Source: RGIG3528 sp963649295
GTDB taxonomy: Bacteria; Bacillota; Clostridia; Lachnospirales; Lachnospiraceae
NCBI GenBank assembly: GCA_963649295.1
Contig: CAVJHK010000067.1
Span: 1-7,332 of the forward strand
Direction: 5' to 3'
Length of the DNA stretch: 7,332 nt
Positions 6,433 to 7,332 of the stretch are shown here, piece after piece (the first letter of the stretch is position 1; each line of letters starts with the position of its first letter). A program made the translations under genes and the position numbers. The notes below the pieces were generated by a model. That model was not told where the DNA came from and searched no databases. It saw only the letters and a program-made list of their open reading frames with translations.

Positions 6433-6861
6433 ATGTTCATGGGTGAATATGAACACGGAATAGACGAAAAGGGCAGAATGATTGTGCCCACAAAGTTTCG
6501 CGATGCTCTCGGAGAACACTTTGTGCTTACCAAAGGAATTGACGGATGCCTTTTTATATATCCGAGTGACGAATGGGAAAAATTTGTTGAAAAGCTTCAG
6601 GCACTTCCCGGGACAAAAGAAGCAAGAAATTTGCAGCGCTTTTTTATGGCGGGAGCCGTGGATTCGGAATGCGACAAGCAGGGGCGCGTAATAATACCAT
6701 TAAAACTTAGGGAACATGCGGGGATAATAAAGGATGTTGTTTCCGTCGGACTCATGAATAAGATAGAAATATGGAGCAAAGACCGCTGGGAAAAGAACGA
6801 TACTTATGATTCCGTTGACGCGGCAGTTGATCATATGGCGGAATTTGGACTTAATTTTTAG
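6433..6861 (+). CDS. mraZ: MraZ, transcriptional repressor of the dcw cluster
   Basis: A DNA-binding protein that forms ring-shaped oligomers and represses its own promoter and hence the division/cell-wall genes. It has 142 residues, the usual length, and two AbrB-like (SpoVT-AbrB) MraZ half-domains: the first around GEYEHGIDEKGRMIVP (about 4-19), the second around DSECDKQGRVIIP (about 77-89). The D-x-K-x-G-R/D-K-Q-G-R pair and the connecting DGCLFIYP and RFFMAGA segments are characteristic. ATG 6433 is preferred because AAAGGAG (6416-6422) lies 10 nt upstream and MFMGEYEH is the common N-terminus; ATG 6439 is the alternative. It is preceded by a promoter with phased boxes that probably bind MraZ itself, and is followed after 9 nt by rsmH. 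Confidence 0.96.
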   Translation: MFMGEYEHGIDEKGRMIVPTKFRDALGEHFVLTKGIDGCLFIYPSDEWEKFVEKLQALPGTKEARNLQRFFMAGAVDSECDKQGRVIIPLKLREHAGIIKDVVSVGLMNKIEIWSKDRWEKNDTYDSVDAAVDHMAEFGLNF

Positions 6862-6870
6862 GAGAACCGG

Positions 6871-7332
6871 ATGCGCGAATTTAAACATTATTCTGTGATG
6901 CTTGCAGAAACAATTGAAGGACTTAACGTCCGGGAAAACGGAATATATGTTGACGGAACTCTCGGCGGTGCGGGACATGCCGCAGAAGTGTGCAGGCTTT
7001 TGAACGGAACCGGAAAATTCATAGGGATCGATCAGGACGGGGACGCAATTTTAGCTGCGGTCGAGAGACTTAAAAATTTTAATAATGTAACAATTGTAAG
7101 AGACAATTACGAAAATATGCCGGAAATTGTGAAAAGCCTGGGCACAAAAAAGATTTCCGGGATTTTGCTTGACCTCGGGGTTTCGTCATATCAGCTCGAT
7201 ACGGCGGAAAGAGGATTCAGCTATAACACGGACGCTCCGCTCGACATGAGAATGGATGACAGAAATTTGGTTACGGCACGCGACATCGTAAACAATTATT
7301 CGGAAAGCGAGCTCTACAGAATCATAAAAGAC
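6871..7332 (+). CDS. rsmH: RsmH (MraW), 16S rRNA m4C1402 methyltransferase (5' part)
   Basis: An S-adenosylmethionine-dependent enzyme that N4-methylates C1402 in the 16S rRNA decoding centre. The window holds the first 154 codons; the frame is still open at the end, and family members are about 310 residues. Visible motifs: FKHYSVML at 4-11 (usually FxHxPVLL), SAM-binding DGTLGGAGH at 28-36, GIDQD at 52-56, DLGVSS at 101-106, and ERGFSY followed by PLDMRMD at 113-129. All match the RsmH signature set. The AGGAG box at 6860-6864 overlaps the mraZ stop and lies 6 nt before ATG 6871, so translation is likely coupled to mraZ. In related genomes ftsL, pbp and other dcw genes follow, beyond this window. 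Confidence 0.97.
   Translation, partial: MREFKHYSVMLAETIEGLNVRENGIYVDGTLGGAGHAAEVCRLLNGTGKFIGIDQDGDAILAAVERLKNFNNVTIVRDNYENMPEIVKSLGTKKISGILLDLGVSSYQLDTAERGFSYNTDAPLDMRMDDRNLVTARDIVNNYSESELYRIIKD

Noticed and set aside
6482..6691. 69-residue + strand frame within mraZ
   Set aside because: It is a different frame of a secure mraZ gene, with no ribosome binding site and no family resemblance.

Overview
This window looks like housekeeping DNA from a low-to-moderate-GC Bacillota, most likely of class Clostridia. The evidence is the gene order rlmN, prpC, prkC, rsgA, rpe (a classic Firmicutes cluster), a kinase sequence of the Clostridia/Lachnospiraceae style, strong GGAGG-type ribosome binding sites, and AT-rich spacers. 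A 10-N gap suggests a draft or metagenome scaffold. Every gene is on the + strand, and I see no mobile element, CRISPR array, tRNA or rRNA.

Layout. Bases 1-5105 hold the 3' end of rlmN (23S rRNA/tRNA m2A methyltransferase), a PP2C phosphatase (TTG start overlapping the rlmN stop), a membrane Ser/Thr kinase with three PASTA domains, the ribosome-assembly GTPase rsgA (best start is a GTG inside the end of prkC), and rpe (ribulose-phosphate 3-epimerase). They are so tightly packed that they are probably co-transcribed. A 56-bp spacer leads to ychF (Obg-family ribosome-associated ATPase), followed by a convincing intrinsic terminator at about 6275-6308. A new unit then begins with a good sigma-A-type promoter, a 10-bp-phased array of TGG boxes that fits an MraZ operator, then mraZ and the 5' part of rsmH. 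This is the start of the division and cell-wall (dcw) cluster.

Functional picture. The first unit joins ribosome maturation and fidelity (RlmN, RsgA, YchF) with a reversible cell-envelope signalling pair (PrpC/PrkC) and a pentose-phosphate enzyme. The second begins with the MraZ repressor and the 16S rRNA methyltransferase RsmH.

The most notable point is technical. The rpe gene is broken by an N gap whose two flanks carry the same 9-mer. Collapsing the duplicate restores a continuous epimerase reading frame of normal length (215 codons), except for an in-frame TAA and a His-to-Asn change at a metal-ligand position, both within 35 bp of the contig end. I regard these as probable assembly or sequence errors. 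I found no evidence of a previously undescribed system; the other findings are modest (the MraZ operator layout, the PrkC activation loop and C-terminal domain, and the overlapping alternative starts).
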